Notes under the pieces: model-generated
Databases searched by the model: none
The model's input: the letters and a program-made list of their open reading frames with translations, nothing else
What the model was told of the DNA's origin: nothing
NCBI RefSeq assembly: GCF_000755245.1
Contig: NZ_BBMP01000007.1
Location: 62,001-126,000, forward strand
Direction of reading: 5' to 3'
DNA from: Halococcus sediminicola
GTDB lineage: Archaea > Halobacteriota > Halobacteria > Halobacteriales > Halococcaceae
DNA length: 64,000 bases
Shown: positions 36,801 through 45,463 of the stretch, piece by piece
Numbering within the stretch: position 1 is the first letter of the stretch
Layout: every line of letters starts with the position of its first letter
Position numbers and translations under genes: made by a program

Positions 36801-37964
36801 ATGCCGCCGGAAATCACGCGCATCGAGACGACGGAGTTCAGCTACACCCTTTCGGATGTCGGCTCGGACCCGGGATTCAACCTCGTCTACGACCCTGGAG
36901 AAACCACCGAGCGCCGACTGTTCAGCATTCGTGTCCACACTGACGGTGACCTCACCGGCGAGTTCGTCGGCGGCAACTCGCCGGCCTTTGCCCAGTTCCA
37001 CGAGGTCGCCGACTATCTCATCGGGAAGAACCCGCTCCGTCGTGAGCGCCACTGGTCCGAAATGAAGCGTGCTCTCCGGAAATACGACCGCATGGGGATC
37101 GGACCGGTGGACATCGCCCTCTGGGATCTCGCGGGCAAACACTACGGCGCGTCCATCGCCGAACTGCTCGGCCAGTATCGCGAGCGCCTGCCCGCCTACG
37201 CCTCGACCTACCACGCCGACGATAACGGAGGATTGGACTCGCCGGAAGCCTACGCCGACTTCGCCGAGGAGTGCCAAGAGATGGGGTACGGCGGGTTCAA
37301 GATCCACGGCTGGGGTGGCAGCGACGCCCGACGTGACATCGACCGCGAGATCGAGACCGTCCGCGCGGTTGGCCAGCGCGTGCCCGGGATGGATCTGATG
37401 ATCGATCCGGCCTGCGAGTACGAGACGTTCGCCGACGCGCTGAAGGTCGGCCGTGCGTGCGACGAACAGGAATTCCTCTGGTACGAGGACCCCTTTCGTG
37501 ATGGGGGTATCTCCCAGCACGCCCACCGGAAGCTCCGCCAGCAACTCGACACGCCGATCCTCCAGACCGAGCACGTCCGCGGGCTCGAGTCGCACACCGA
37601 CTTCGTCGACCGCGAGGCGACCGACTTCGTGCGGGCCGATCCCGAGTACGACGCGGGTATCACTGGCGCGATGAAGATCGCTCACATGGCCGAAGGCCAC
37701 GGTCTCGACGTCGAGATCCACTCGCCGGGCCCAGCCCAGCGCCACTGCATGGCCGGGATGCGAAACGCGAACTACTACGAGATGGCGCTCGTCCATCCCG
37801 ACTGTCAGAACACCGCCCCGCCGATCTACGAGGAGTACGAGGACCAGCTCGACTCGATCGACAGCGAGGGGACCGTCGCCGTTCCCGACGGTCCTGGACT
37901 CGGCATCGAGTACGACTGGGAGTTCATCGACGAGCACAAGACAGGCGGACGGACCTACGAATAG
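36801..37964 (+). CDS. Enolase-superfamily (mandelate racemase/MLE) sugar-acid dehydratase-like enzyme
   Basis: Predicted 387-residue enzyme with the enolase N-terminal capping domain and a C-terminal barrel. The acid-base motif KxH is in GFKIHGW (K167, H169). Metal ligands fit D202 (MIDPACEY), E229 (WYEDPF) and E257 (LQTEHV), with a further catalytic His at H307 (VEIHSPG). The KxH and late His are typical of the mandelate racemase subgroup, many of which dehydrate sugar acids to 2-keto-3-deoxy acids. The downstream lactonase-like and SDR genes fit such a pathway. ATG at 36741 or 36735 would add 20-22 residues. Confidence 0.82.
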   Translation: MPPEITRIETTEFSYTLSDVGSDPGFNLVYDPGETTERRLFSIRVHTDGDLTGEFVGGNSPAFAQFHEVADYLIGKNPLRRERHWSEMKRALRKYDRMGIGPVDIALWDLAGKHYGASIAELLGQYRERLPAYASTYHADDNGGLDSPEAYADFAEECQEMGYGGFKIHGWGGSDARRDIDREIETVRAVGQRVPGMDLMIDPACEYETFADALKVGRACDEQEFLWYEDPFRDGGISQHAHRKLRQQLDTPILQTEHVRGLESHTDFVDREATDFVRADPEYDAGITGAMKIAHMAEGHGLDVEIHSPGPAQRHCMAGMRNANYYEMALVHPDCQNTAPPIYEEYEDQLDSIDSEGTVAVPDGPGLGIEYDWEFIDEHKTGGRTYE

Positions 37965-38093
37965 GTCGAAACCGGGCGAGCAGTCGTGTTTTGGAGTCCG
38001 ATAACAACGGCGGATCGTGGATTATGGATGGCGCAGGCGATCGACGAGAGTCGGCCGGCAGTATATTAGCATCGAGGGCGAAGCCTGCGCGGT

Positions 38094-38954
38094 ATGGTAC
38101 ACTCGACGTGGGGCGACTGGTTCGTACAGGACGAGATCGAGGCTGCCGATCCGGACGGACTCGCGGTCTGGTATCTCGGTTGTAATGGCTATGTCCTCCG
38201 CACCGCGGAGACGACGATGTATCTCGATCCGTATCTCGGCGACGGATCGCCGCCCCGAACCATCAGAATGATCCCCGTGCCGATGGACCCCGCCGATGCC
38301 ACCCTCTGCGACGCCGTCCTCGTCACCCACGAGCACATCGATCACATGCATCCGCCCTCCCACCGCGCGCTCGTCGAGGACTGTGGCGGCGACCTCTACG
38401 CGCCCGCGGCCTCCCACGACGCGCCGAACTACGATGGCGACGTCGAGGCTCCGCCGGCCGAGACCGTCGCGCCTGGTGACGACTTCACTGTCGGCAACCT
38501 CTCGATCCACGTCCGCGGCGCGAACGACCCCGATGCCGAGGAGCCCGTGACCTACGTCGTCGAACACGAGTCGGGCACCTTCTTCGCAGCGGGTGACTCC
38601 CGGCCGGCCGACGAGTTTTCTGACATCGCCACCGAGTTCGACATCGACCTCGGCGTGCTCGCCTACGGCACCGTCGGCAACATCTTCCACACGGAGGACA
38701 ATCCCTCGGAGACCTACCCGACCGACTGGTACAACGACGGCGAGCAGGTCGTCGAGGCGGCGAACCAGCTCGACCTCGACCGACTCATGCCCGTTCACTG
38801 GGACATGTGGAAGGGCGTCGGTTCCGATCCGAAGATCGTCCACGAGCACGCGGCCTCCTACGAGCATCCGCGGGTCGTCGAGATCGTCTCCATCGGCGAC
38901 CGTGTGGACGTCGGCGAACCGGGCGTCGTGCAGCTGCAGGACCGCCGCGAGTAG
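38094..38954 (+). CDS. Metallo-beta-lactamase fold hydrolase, UlaG-like
   Basis: Predicted 286-residue metallo-hydrolase with the binuclear metal motif THEHIDHMH (residues 78-86), further ligands in FFAAGDSRPADEF (Asp) and LMPVHWDMW (His), and the early LGCNGYVLRT typical of UlaG-like L-ascorbate-6-phosphate lactonases. A lactonase role is plausible because the neighbours are a sugar-acid dehydratase and a dehydrogenase. A TATA-like gtatattag lies about 28-32 bases before the ATG, so this gene has its own promoter. Confidence 0.85.
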   Translation: MVHSTWGDWFVQDEIEAADPDGLAVWYLGCNGYVLRTAETTMYLDPYLGDGSPPRTIRMIPVPMDPADATLCDAVLVTHEHIDHMHPPSHRALVEDCGGDLYAPAASHDAPNYDGDVEAPPAETVAPGDDFTVGNLSIHVRGANDPDAEEPVTYVVEHESGTFFAAGDSRPADEFSDIATEFDIDLGVLAYGTVGNIFHTEDNPSETYPTDWYNDGEQVVEAANQLDLDRLMPVHWDMWKGVGSDPKIVHEHAASYEHPRVVEIVSIGDRVDVGEPGVVQLQDRRE

Positions 38955-38996
38955 CGCCGGCAGCGGATTTAAGAGGTCGACGTGCGAGCAGGAGCC

Positions 38997-39788
38997 ATGG
39001 GAACGGCGAACTTCGATTACAGCGACGAGACCGTGATCGTCACCGGCGGCAGCGCGGGCATCGGGCGCGCCATCGCGCTCGGGTTCGGGCGCGCGGGCGC
39101 GACGGTGATCGTCGCCGACGTGCGCGAGGAGCCGAAGATGGAGGGCGAGGACGTGCCGACCCACCAGCTGATTTCTGAGTCGGGCAGCACCGGCGAGTAC
39201 GTCGAAACCGACGTCTCGGACCCTGACGAACTCGAATCGGTCGTCGAGGCCGCCCGCGACTTTGGAGGTGTCGACGTGATGGTGAACAACGCCGGCGTCC
39301 AGCACTCAGAACCGTTCCTCGACGTCGAGCAGGAGGACTTCGACCGCCTGCACCACACCAACATTCGAGGGGTGTTCTTCGGGACGCAGGCCGCCGCGCG
39401 CGACATGATCGACCGCGACGAGCCGGGGAGCATCGTCAACACCGCCTCGATCTCCTCATGGGTCGCCCAGCACGGTCAGGTCCAGTACGACTCGACGAAG
39501 GGTGCCATCAAGATGATTACCAAGGGGACGGCGCTCGAACTCGCCGAGCACGGTATCCGGGTGAACGCCATCGGACCGGGACAGATCGCTACCGAGTTCA
39601 CCGAGGGCTGGTCCGAGGAAGCCCAAGAAGCCGCCGGCGACGAGGGCGGGTTCATCAAACCCGTGCCGCTGGGTCGGGCCGGCCATCCCGACGACAACGC
39701 CGGCGCGGCCATGTTCCTCGCCAGCGAGAACGCCTCGTACATCACCGGTCAGCTCCTGTTCGTCGACGGCGGCTGGACGGCGATCTGA
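38997..39788 (+). CDS. Short-chain dehydrogenase/reductase (sugar dehydrogenase-like)
   Basis: Predicted 263-residue classical SDR with TGGSAGIG (16-23), NNAG (97-100), a serine in the SISS segment (about 151-154), catalytic Y164-x3-K168 and a C-terminal TGQLLFVDGG. The Asp41 after the second strand (VADVREE) suggests preference for NAD. It is 42 bases behind the UlaG-like gene on the same strand and is the probable sugar dehydrogenase of the cluster. The ATG at 38997 is preferred over 38982 because MGTANFDYSDETVIVTGG aligns with family starts. Confidence 0.88.
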   Translation: MGTANFDYSDETVIVTGGSAGIGRAIALGFGRAGATVIVADVREEPKMEGEDVPTHQLISESGSTGEYVETDVSDPDELESVVEAARDFGGVDVMVNNAGVQHSEPFLDVEQEDFDRLHHTNIRGVFFGTQAAARDMIDRDEPGSIVNTASISSWVAQHGQVQYDSTKGAIKMITKGTALELAEHGIRVNAIGPGQIATEFTEGWSEEAQEAAGDEGGFIKPVPLGRAGHPDDNAGAAMFLASENASYITGQLLFVDGGWTAI

Positions 39789-39897
39789 CGCCTTCGAGTT
39801 CTCAGTTCAGTGTTTCGCGCGTCGTGGATGGCCGTTGCTCGGTTGCGAGTTTTTGTATAAAAACCGATAGTTCGTCGTTCGTGTCCGCTGAGCGGCG

Positions 39898-40092
39898 TTA
39901 CTGTCGGGTAACGTTGGTCGCTCGCGGTCCTTTGTCAGCCTGTTCGATGTCGAATTCGACTTCGGTGTCCTCTTCGAGGTCCGGGCCGCCGATGTCCTCC
40001 ATGTGGAAGAAAACGTCCTCCTCGGAGTCCTCAGTGTCGATAAAGCCGTAACCGCCCGTGTCGTTGAAGAAGTCGACCGTACCTGTTGCCAT
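39898..40092 (-). CDS. cspA: Cold-shock domain protein
   Basis: Predicted 64-residue CspA-type single cold-shock domain. RNP1 reads GYGFI (residues 14-18) and RNP2 DVFFH (26-30). The surface is very acidic, as usual in haloarchaea. It binds single-stranded nucleic acid and acts as an RNA chaperone. The ATG at 40092 is supported by a TATA-like ccttatcc about 30 bases upstream, giving a leaderless message. Confidence 0.95.
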   Translation of the reverse strand: MATGTVDFFNDTGGYGFIDTEDSEEDVFFHMEDIGGPDLEEDTEVEFDIEQADKGPRATNVTRQ

Positions 40093-40116
40093 TGCAAGCA
40101 AATCCAGTGCCCATCC

Positions 40117-40126
40117 GGGGATAAGG
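40117..40126 (-). promoter_or_regulatory. TATA box of cspA
   Basis: On the minus strand ccttatcccc is centred about 30 bases before the ATG at 40092, the spacing of a leaderless haloarchaeal gene. Confidence 0.5.
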
Positions 40127-40251
40127 GTTGCGCGAGTGGCGCTATCACGGACCCAGAGAGCGTCTGCCGCGACTGCTGTAGAGGTTATTGAGTGATAGTT
40201 CGCTCTCGAAACACGCTTGCAGCAGCTATTCGGTACGATCTGTTCGGAAAC

Positions 40252-40269
40252 TGCTCGGTCGGGGATTCG
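40252..40269 (-). repeat. Duplicated 3' end of tRNA-Glu
   Basis: The 18 bases TGCTCGGTCGGGGATTCG here are identical to 40368-40385, which is the discriminator, acceptor 3' half and part of the T-arm of the tRNA-Glu gene. The two copies are 116 bases apart in direct orientation. Duplicated tRNA 3' ends are the classic footprint of site-specific integration (attL/attR), but only about 98 bases lie between them, so this would be a scar or a tRNA fragment duplication rather than a live element. Confidence 0.6.
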
Positions 40270-40367
40270 GACTCGTCCGGACGTGCTCGCTGTCGCTGCG
40301 CGCGACCGGTCTGCTCGAATCCACCTCCCTGTGCGTGGTTTTCTCGCTACGCTCGCTCGAAAATCCA

Positions 40368-40442
40368 TGCTCGGTCGGGGATTCGAACCCCGGTCATCGG
40401 CTCGAAAGGCCGAAATGATTGGCCGGACTACACCAACCGAGC
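40368..40442 (-). tRNA. tRNA-Glu (anticodon TTC)
   Basis: The 75-base cloverleaf on the minus strand has the acceptor GCTCGGT/ACCGAGC with discriminator A. The anticodon stem is TCGGC/GCCGA around loop CTTTCGA, anticodon TTC (plus-strand 40404-40406). The T-arm is CCGGG-TTCGAAT-CCCGG-like. No intron. A TATA-like gcttaaca is located upstream near 40474-40481. Confidence 0.94.
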
Positions 40443-40493
40443 TATCGCGTTTTTCCGTTCCCGATACCGACTGTTAAGCATTCCGTTCCGCGC

Positions 40494-42461
40494 TCACTTA
40501 CCCTCGAATTCGGGGTCGGAATCGCCCATGAACGCCGTGACGCCCTCCATCAGGTCCTCGGTGTTGAGCAGGTGCCCGAAGGCCTGCGATTCGATTTCGA
40601 GACCGGCCTCAGTGTCCTCCCAGCCGCGGAGCATCGCGCGCTTGGTGAGTTTCTGGGCGATGGGCGGCCCGCCGGCGAGGTCGGCAGCCAGTTCGTGAGC
40701 GCTGTCCTCAAACTCGCCGTTCTCGACGACTTCGGTGAGGAAGCCGTACTCGGCGATCTCGGCGGCGTCGTAGCGGTCGGCGGTGAGGATGATCTCCTTC
40801 GCACGGCCCTCGCCGACGATGTGCTGAAGGCGCTGGGTACCGCCCCAGCCCGGAAGCAGCCCCAGATTCAGTTCGGGCTGGCCGAACGACGAGCGCTCGG
40901 AGGCGACGCGCAGATCGGCACACATCGCCAGTTCCATCCCGCCGCCGAGGCAGTAGCCGTCGATACCCGCGACGACCGGCATCGAACACTCTTCGAGTTT
41001 GCCGAAGGTCTCCTTGCCTTTCTGCGAGAGGTCGATGCCATCGAGCGGGTCGGCGCTCGCCGCCATCGACTGGACGTCTGCCCCCGCCGAGAAGGCGTCG
41101 TCGCCAGCGCCGACGATCAGCACCGCACGCACGGCATCGTCGTCTTCGAGAACGTCGATGGCCCTGTCGAGTTCGTCGAGAATTCCCTCGTTGATGGTGT
41201 TCATCCGGTGGGGTCGATCGATAACGATTCTGCCCACCATGTCGCCCGGATGCTCGATACGGATGCTCTCGAACTCCATCCCGTCCTCGTCCTCGCGCTG
41301 CTCGTAGAACCCCTCGCCGGCGCGCTCTTCGAGGTAGTCGGCGGGTTCGTAGCGCGCCGCACCGGTCTCCTCGTGGAGTTCGTCGAGGGTCTCGTGGAGC
41401 GAGTCGAGACCCGCGCCATCCGCCAGTTTCGCTGGCCCTTCGGGGAAACCAGCGCCGAGCATGACCGCCTCGTCGATGTCGCCTGCGGGCGCGACGTCGT
41501 TGCCGACGAGTTTGGCGACCTCGTTGGCCATCACGGCCAGCAGTCGTGATTCGATCCCCTCACTGCCGGCGTCGGTTGGGATGTCCGCGCCATCGCCGTT
41601 CTCGTAGTCGTAGAATCCTTTCCCGGTTTTCTTACCCAGTTCTTCGCTTTCGACCTTCGATTCGAGCAGCGGACACGGCTCGTAGGCATCGCCCAAGGTC
41701 TCGTGCATGTATTCGAGCACGTGATAGCCGACGTCGATACCCACCTGATCGGCGAGTTCGAAACTCCCCATCGGCAGCCCCATGTCGAACTTGGTGGTGC
41801 TGTCGACCTCGCCCATCGTCGCCACGTCATCCTCGACGAGCCACGCCGCCTCGTTCATCAACGGGACGAGCACTCTGTTGACGATGAAGCCCGGGCTGTC
41901 CTTACGCACGCGGACAGGGGTCTTGCCGAACTCCTCGGCGAGCGCCTCGACGGTGTCGAGCGTCTCGTCGGCGGTGTGTTCGCCCGAGATGACCTCGACC
42001 AGTTGCATTCTGACGGGTGGATTGAAGAAGTGCATCCCGCAGAACTGACCGGGCCGTTCGGTGACCTCCGCGAGATCCGTGATCGACAGCGAGGAGGTGT
42101 TCGTCGCGAAGAGGGCGTCCTCGGGCGCGTACTGCTCGACCTCGCCGTAGACGTCCTGTTTGATGTCCATCTTCTCGGGCACGACCTCGATGATGAAGTC
42201 GGTTCCTGATACTGTGTCTTCGAGGTCGACCAGCGGCGTCACGCGGTCGAGGGCCGCCTCGGCCTCCTCCTCGCTCAACTGGCCCTTCTCTTCGAGCTTG
42301 CCGACGCTCCATTCGAGCTGGTCGTAGCCGTTTTCAACTAACTCCTCGTTGATGTCGCGCAGGCGGACCTCGTAGCCCGCGAGCGCGGCAACTTCGGCGA
42401 TGCCGTGGCCCATGTTCCCGGCTCCGAGCACCGCGATAGTCTCGATATCCTCGACGTTCAT
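40494..42461 (-). CDS. 3-Hydroxyacyl-CoA dehydrogenase / enoyl-CoA hydratase fusion
   Basis: Predicted 655-residue bifunctional beta-oxidation enzyme in the archaeal order, dehydrogenase first. The N-terminal NAD domain has VLGAGNMGHG (about 10-19), then MHFFNPPVRMQLVEV and the HADH C-terminal domain to about residue 385. The C-terminal crotonase domain (about 395-655) has the oxyanion-hole AGADVQSM and GYCLGGGMELAMCAD, and the conserved glutamate is in GQPELNLGLLPGWGG. It hydrates enoyl-CoA and oxidises the 3-hydroxyacyl-CoA. It is divergent from the acyl-CoA dehydrogenase, which catalyses the preceding step. Confidence 0.94.
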   Translation of the reverse strand: MNVEDIETIAVLGAGNMGHGIAEVAALAGYEVRLRDINEELVENGYDQLEWSVGKLEEKGQLSEEEAEAALDRVTPLVDLEDTVSGTDFIIEVVPEKMDIKQDVYGEVEQYAPEDALFATNTSSLSITDLAEVTERPGQFCGMHFFNPPVRMQLVEVISGEHTADETLDTVEALAEEFGKTPVRVRKDSPGFIVNRVLVPLMNEAAWLVEDDVATMGEVDSTTKFDMGLPMGSFELADQVGIDVGYHVLEYMHETLGDAYEPCPLLESKVESEELGKKTGKGFYDYENGDGADIPTDAGSEGIESRLLAVMANEVAKLVGNDVAPAGDIDEAVMLGAGFPEGPAKLADGAGLDSLHETLDELHEETGAARYEPADYLEERAGEGFYEQREDEDGMEFESIRIEHPGDMVGRIVIDRPHRMNTINEGILDELDRAIDVLEDDDAVRAVLIVGAGDDAFSAGADVQSMAASADPLDGIDLSQKGKETFGKLEECSMPVVAGIDGYCLGGGMELAMCADLRVASERSSFGQPELNLGLLPGWGGTQRLQHIVGEGRAKEIILTADRYDAAEIAEYGFLTEVVENGEFEDSAHELAADLAGGPPIAQKLTKRAMLRGWEDTEAGLEIESQAFGHLLNTEDLMEGVTAFMGDSDPEFEGK

Positions 42462-42562
42462 GATTCATCGTTAAAACTCACCGGCGGGCTTTCAACGTTT
42501 CTGTCTCCACAGCATTGCCCTCGAACTCTCTCGATCGTGCTCGGATCGTCCGCCGTCTTCGA

Positions 42563-42579
42563 AAACTCAAAACGAGTTT
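42563..42579. promoter_or_regulatory. Inverted repeat between beta-oxidation genes
   Basis: AAACTC (42563-42568) and GAGTTT (42574-42579) form a 6-base inverted repeat with a 5-base spacer, AAAAC. It lies in the 166-base divergent region, upstream of the probable acyl-CoA dehydrogenase TATA (about 42594-42600). Its placement suits an operator for a fatty-acid regulator, though a 6-base arm could arise by chance. Confidence 0.4.
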
Positions 42580-42627
42580 ACTCTTGGTTACGAAACTATT
42601 TGCCGCAGGGCTGTATAACGGTCGATT

Positions 42628-43783
42628 ATGGACTACGAGCTGTCCGACGAGCAAAAACAGATCCGCGACGAGGTGCGCCGCTTCGCCGAAAACGAGATCG
42701 CGCCCATCGCGGGCGAGTACGACAGGGAGGAGAAGTACCCCCACGACCTCATCGAGACCGCCGGCGAGATGGGCATGCTCGGCGCAACCATTCCCGCCGA
42801 GTACGGCGGCGCGGGCTACTCCACGCTGGAGACGGCCATCATCTCCGAGGAACTCTTTGCGGTCGACCCCGGAATCGGTCTCTGCGTGGCGTCCACCGGC
42901 TTCGGGGCTGAGGCCATCATCGCGGCGGGCACCGACGAGCAAAAGGAGGAGTTCCTCCCCCCCAATAGCGAGCGGCGACGCCATCATGGGCGCGGCCATC
43001 TCCGAACCCGACACCGGCTCGGACGTCTCGTCGGTCTCGACTCGCGCGGAGAAAGACGGCGACGAGTGGGTCATCAACGGCAACAAGATGTGGATCACCA
43101 ACGGCTCCGTGGGCGATTTCTTCGTCGTGCTCTGCAAGACCGACCCCGACGCCGACGGCCGCTACAACGGCTTCTCGCAGATCATCGTCGAATCGGATCG
43201 GGATGGATTCACCGCCGAGAAGATCACGGGCAAACTCGGCATTCGTGCCTCCGACACCGCCGAACTCCTCCTTGACGACGTGCGCGTGCCCGAGGAGAAC
43301 CTCGTCGGCACGCAGGGCGCGGGCTTCCTCCAGCAGATGCAGTTCTTCGACGCGACCCGCACGGGAGTAGCCGCCCAAGGCGTCGGCATCGCCAAGGGCG
43401 CGCTCGAACGTGCGCTCGACTACGCCAAAGAGCGCGAGCAATTTGGACGGCCCATCGGCGACTTCCAGGCCATCCAGCACAAACTCGCCGAGATGCAGAC
43501 CGAAATCGAAGCCGCCCGCCAGCTCACCTACAAGTCGGCGTGGAGCGTCGATAACAAGGAAGAACAGCTCACGACGCTCGCCTCGATGGCCAAAGAGTAC
43601 GCCTCGCGCATCGCCGTCGAAGTTGCCGACGAGGCCGTCCAGATCCACGGCGGCGCAGGCTACGTCGACGACTTCGACGTCGAACGGTTCTACCGCGACG
43701 CCAAGATCACCCAGATCTACGAGGGTACCACCGAGATCCAGAAGAACGTCATCGCCCGCGAGATGCTCGGCAAAGGCTTCTGA
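42628..43783 (+). pseudogene. Acyl-CoA dehydrogenase, interrupted by a single-base frameshift
   Basis: Residues 1-112 (MDYELSDEQKQIRDEV... to KEEFLPP) read in one frame from the ATG at 42628. The rest, from IASGDAIMGAAISEPDTGSD to the end at 43783, reads in another frame. The break falls in a run of seven C followed by AATAGCG (about 42956-42969); removing one base restores LPPIASGDA and a normal protein of about 384 residues. All later motifs are intact: WITNGS, the flavin and substrate segments, catalytic Glu in IYEGTTEIQ, and the RFYRDAKI block. The enzyme would oxidise acyl-CoA to enoyl-CoA, beside the divergent hydratase/dehydrogenase fusion. The homopolymer makes a sequencing error likely, otherwise a recent mutation. 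Confidence 0.88.
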
Positions 43784-43787
43784 ACGT

Positions 43788-44085
43788 ACCTTTTTACTTC
43801 GTCGGGTGCGCTCGCTCCCTACGGTCGCTCGCCCACCGCTCCTCGCAAAAATCTACGCTAAAAACACCTGCTCACTCGCTTCGCTCGTTCGCAGTGAACC
43901 GCGCTCGCTACGCTCGCGCGGACACACCACCAACTCTCCACAACCCCGCACAGCACCGCAGAAGCCCTCGCTCACTTCGTTCGCTCGCCCTTCATCCACC
44001 AAGGCCCCGCCCCGCAACCGCAAACCGCAGCGCCGACCACACCGCGCCGCCGGCCGCACAGCGGCCGCAGCGCCACCGCGACCGC
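43788..44085 (-). repeat. Interspersed repeat copy C (inverted)
   Basis: Read on the minus strand it shows the order seen in copies B and D. A GC-rich gcggttgcgg tract is followed by tggatgaagggcgagcg, agggcttctgcggtgctgtg, tgtccgcgcgagcgtagcg, gtgtttttagcgtagattttt and gcgaggagcgg, then cgcacccgacg and aagtaaaaaggt. It fills the 302-base convergent gap between the acyl-CoA dehydrogenase and the aminotransferase. Its T-run tail resembles copy A more than B and D. No gene is evident. Confidence 0.78.
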
Positions 44086-45408
44086 TCACTCGATGGCGTC
44101 GAGCAGCATGCTCGCACCGAGGTCGATCTCGCGCTCGGTGACGTCGAGCGGCGGGAGGATTCGAATCGTCTTCTGTCCGCAGGCGAGCGTGAGCAGCCCG
44201 CTCTCGAAGGCGTTTTCGAGGACCGCATCGCGGGTCTCTGGGGTATCGAACTCGACGGCGAGCATCAGCCCTTTCCCGCGCACGTCGACGACCGGTTCGG
44301 GGGCGTCGTCGCGCAAGTGCTCTTTGAACTGGCGACCGCGCGCGACGGCGTTGTCCATCAGGTCGTACTCCTCGATGGCGTCGATGGTGAGCGCACCCTG
44401 CATCGAGGCGATGACGTCGCCCGCGCCCCACGTCGAGGAGATGCGGCCCTTCTCCTCGGGGAAGACGTCCGAGCGCGAAATCGTCGCGCCCACCCGCAGG
44501 CCCTTCGCGGCGGTAATCACATCCGGCTCGATTGGGTAGTGATCGGCCCCCCACCACTCGCCCGTGCGCCCCATTCCGGCCTGGATCTCGTCGGCGACTA
44601 ACGTGATGTCGTGTTCGGCGCAGACGTCCGCGACCTCCTCCATGAACGCATCGCTCGGGAACCGATAGCCGCCCTCGCCCTGAATCGGCTCCATAATGAG
44701 GTAGGCGACCTCCTCGGGCGCGACCGATCCCTCCTCTCCCAGCATCCGCCGAAGCTGTGATCCCTCACCGGTGAAGAAGCCACACGAACAGCTCCCGGCG
44801 TCACAGGTTCGCTCGCTGCAGAAGGGCACGTCGTGAATCCCGGAAATCTCGGGAAAGTCACGCCGGTAGACCGATTTCGAGCGATTCAATGAGAGTGCGC
44901 CGAGCGTGCGACCGTGGAAAGCTCCCTGGAAGGTGATGCCGTAGGAGCCGCCGCCGTCATAGCAGATCTTGATGGCATTCTCGACCGCTTCAGCACCCGA
45001 ATTCGAGAGGAAGACCCGATCCATGTCGTATTCGCTGGTCAGGTCCGTGAGCCGCTCCATCAGCCCCGCCGGCCCCGGGAAGTCGGGGTTTTCGGGCGAG
45101 CCGGGTCCCACGTAGAAGTCGTGGCCGGCGGTCTTCAGCGGGTCCACGAGGTCGAAGGCGGCCATCGGCTCGGTGATCTTCGGGTTGTTGTAGCCCAGTG
45201 GCGCGGCCCCGACGTGACATGTGAAATCGAGGAGCGTGTTGCCGTCGGCATCGGTACAGAACGGTCCCTCCGCGGGTGCGGTCGGGTCCCAGACGAAATC
45301 GTAGACGTAGGTGCTCGGCGCGGCGACGGCCTGCTGGCGCTCGACCCACTCGCTGGCGCGCGCTCCCGGTAGCTCGCCGACGCGAGGCTCGGCGGTATCC
45401 CGATCCAT
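44086..45408 (-). CDS. Class III aminotransferase (GabT-like) with Cys-rich insertion
   Basis: Predicted 440-residue PLP-dependent omega-aminotransferase. It has SNSGAEAVENA (135-145), FHGRTLGALSLN, the cofactor-binding pair D273-E274 in LVADEIQAGMGRTG, and Schiff-base lysine K302 in TAAKGLRVG. It resembles 4-aminobutyrate/diaminobutyrate transaminases. Between residues 197 and 209 is a cysteine cluster (C197, C202, C207, C209 in CSERTCDAGSCSCG), absent from textbook GabT, which could bind zinc or an iron-sulfur cluster. The substrate is uncertain. Confidence 0.9.
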   Translation of the reverse strand: MDRDTAEPRVGELPGARASEWVERQQAVAAPSTYVYDFVWDPTAPAEGPFCTDADGNTLLDFTCHVGAAPLGYNNPKITEPMAAFDLVDPLKTAGHDFYVGPGSPENPDFPGPAGLMERLTDLTSEYDMDRVFLSNSGAEAVENAIKICYDGGGSYGITFQGAFHGRTLGALSLNRSKSVYRRDFPEISGIHDVPFCSERTCDAGSCSCGFFTGEGSQLRRMLGEEGSVAPEEVAYLIMEPIQGEGGYRFPSDAFMEEVADVCAEHDITLVADEIQAGMGRTGEWWGADHYPIEPDVITAAKGLRVGATISRSDVFPEEKGRISSTWGAGDVIASMQGALTIDAIEEYDLMDNAVARGRQFKEHLRDDAPEPVVDVRGKGLMLAVEFDTPETRDAVLENAFESGLLTLACGQKTIRILPPLDVTEREIDLGASMLLDAIE

Positions 45409-45463
45409 GCACGAAGCCGACGGTCCGGCCTATTAACTAATTCGTTCCGGTTCGTGCAATATT

